64,000 bases of DNA from Microbulbifer sp. ALW1. GTDB lineage: Bacteria > Pseudomonadota > Gammaproteobacteria > Pseudomonadales > Cellvibrionaceae. Shown here in pieces: positions 63,953 to 64,000 of this stretch. Both the position numbers and the translations under genes were made by a program. The DNA lies in the NCBI RefSeq assembly GCF_009903625.1, contig NZ_CP047569.1:2140501-2204500 (forward strand), written 5' to 3'. Position 1 is the first letter of the stretch. Each line of letters starts with the position of its first letter. Under the pieces are notes generated by a model. The model was given only the letters and a program-made list of their open reading frames with translations. It was not told where the DNA came from and ran no database searches.

Positions 63953-64000
63953 TCAGGGTAAAACCAGTTTGTAGGGTTTTACCGTCACTCCGGCGTAGAC
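63953..64000 (-). CDS. Possible 3' end of a further minus-strand gene
   Basis: The window ends with 15 minus-strand codons (VYAGVTVKPYKLVLP) before a TGA at 63953. The reading is plausible as the tail of a protein, but too short to recognise, and could be chance. Confidence 0.3.
   Translation of the reverse strand, partial: VYAGVTVKPYKLVLP

Overview
The window is 64 kb of chromosome from a marine-type gammaproteobacterium. Gene density is high and GC is moderately high. It carries gammaproteobacterial families such as a PA0069-type radical SAM protein, DUF3301, a TIGR04211 SH3 protein, an MJ1255/VC2487 glycosyltransferase, kbl-tdh and guaBA. The overall flavour (glucosylglycerate genes, TonB receptor, many acyl-CoA dehydrogenases, palindromic intergenic elements) resembles Microbulbifer and related Cellvibrionales; that placement is inference. 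No rRNA, tRNA, CRISPR array, prophage or insertion sequence was seen. Nearly all of the window is core or housekeeping sequence.

Layout. 1-2.7 kb (minus): a compatible-solute module, with a cut-off GH13 sucrose/glucosylglycerate phosphorylase, a glucosyl-3-phosphoglycerate synthase-like transferase and its HAD phosphatase. 3-6.3 kb (minus): sppA, a DUF2069 membrane protein, a WrbA-like flavoprotein and arsC, tightly packed. 6.4-9.8 kb (plus): a BrkB/YihY membrane protein overlapped by a TlpA-like lipoprotein, then a TcyP-type symporter. 10-13.3 kb (plus): a glycine-zipper protein, a PepSY protein and a PhoP/PhoQ-like two-component pair, with a TTCAG-N6-TTCAG direct repeat upstream. 13.4-15.9 kb (plus): a polysaccharide deacetylase and an M20 dipeptidase. 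16-24 kb (minus): an acyl-CoA dehydrogenase, a glycosyltransferase with a PAP2 phosphatase, a saccharopine-dehydrogenase-like reductase, small DUF proteins, a TSUP transporter, a GIY-YIG protein and a radical SAM protein. 24-27 kb (plus): a glutamate-synthase-like FMN protein and a Na+/H+ antiporter. 27-33.3 kb (minus): kbl-tdh threonine catabolism, a 71-aa orphan, and an aldehyde dehydrogenase plus 2-ketoarginine decarboxylase pair. Then come pdxH, two paired acyl-CoA dehydrogenases, a TonB-dependent receptor and a quinone oxidoreductase. 40.6-45.4 kb (minus): two tandem MltF-like lytic transglycosylases with doubled solute-binding domains, then xseA. 47-50.2 kb (plus): guaBA. 50.4-53.1 kb (minus): a HAMP/guanylate-cyclase protein overlapping a TPR-like lipoprotein. 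53.4-58 kb (plus): a Fur-box-preceded ferric-iron ABC operon led by an uncharacterised periplasmic helical protein. 58.4-64 kb (minus): an OmpA-family protein, then cyclophilin-pdxJ-DUF2520-TrmH as overlapping genes, and a TIGR04211 protein.

The points most worth a second look are: two large palindromic intergenic elements with the same architecture (26954-27049 and 29443-29557); a one-base deletion that rewrites the C-terminus of the iron-binding protein (about 55314); the orphan first gene of the iron operon; the tandem double-SBP transglycosylases, one reading antisense into the neighbouring gene; and an 18-bp repeat expansion at the end of the PhoQ-like kinase. I did not find a convincing wholly new multi-gene system.
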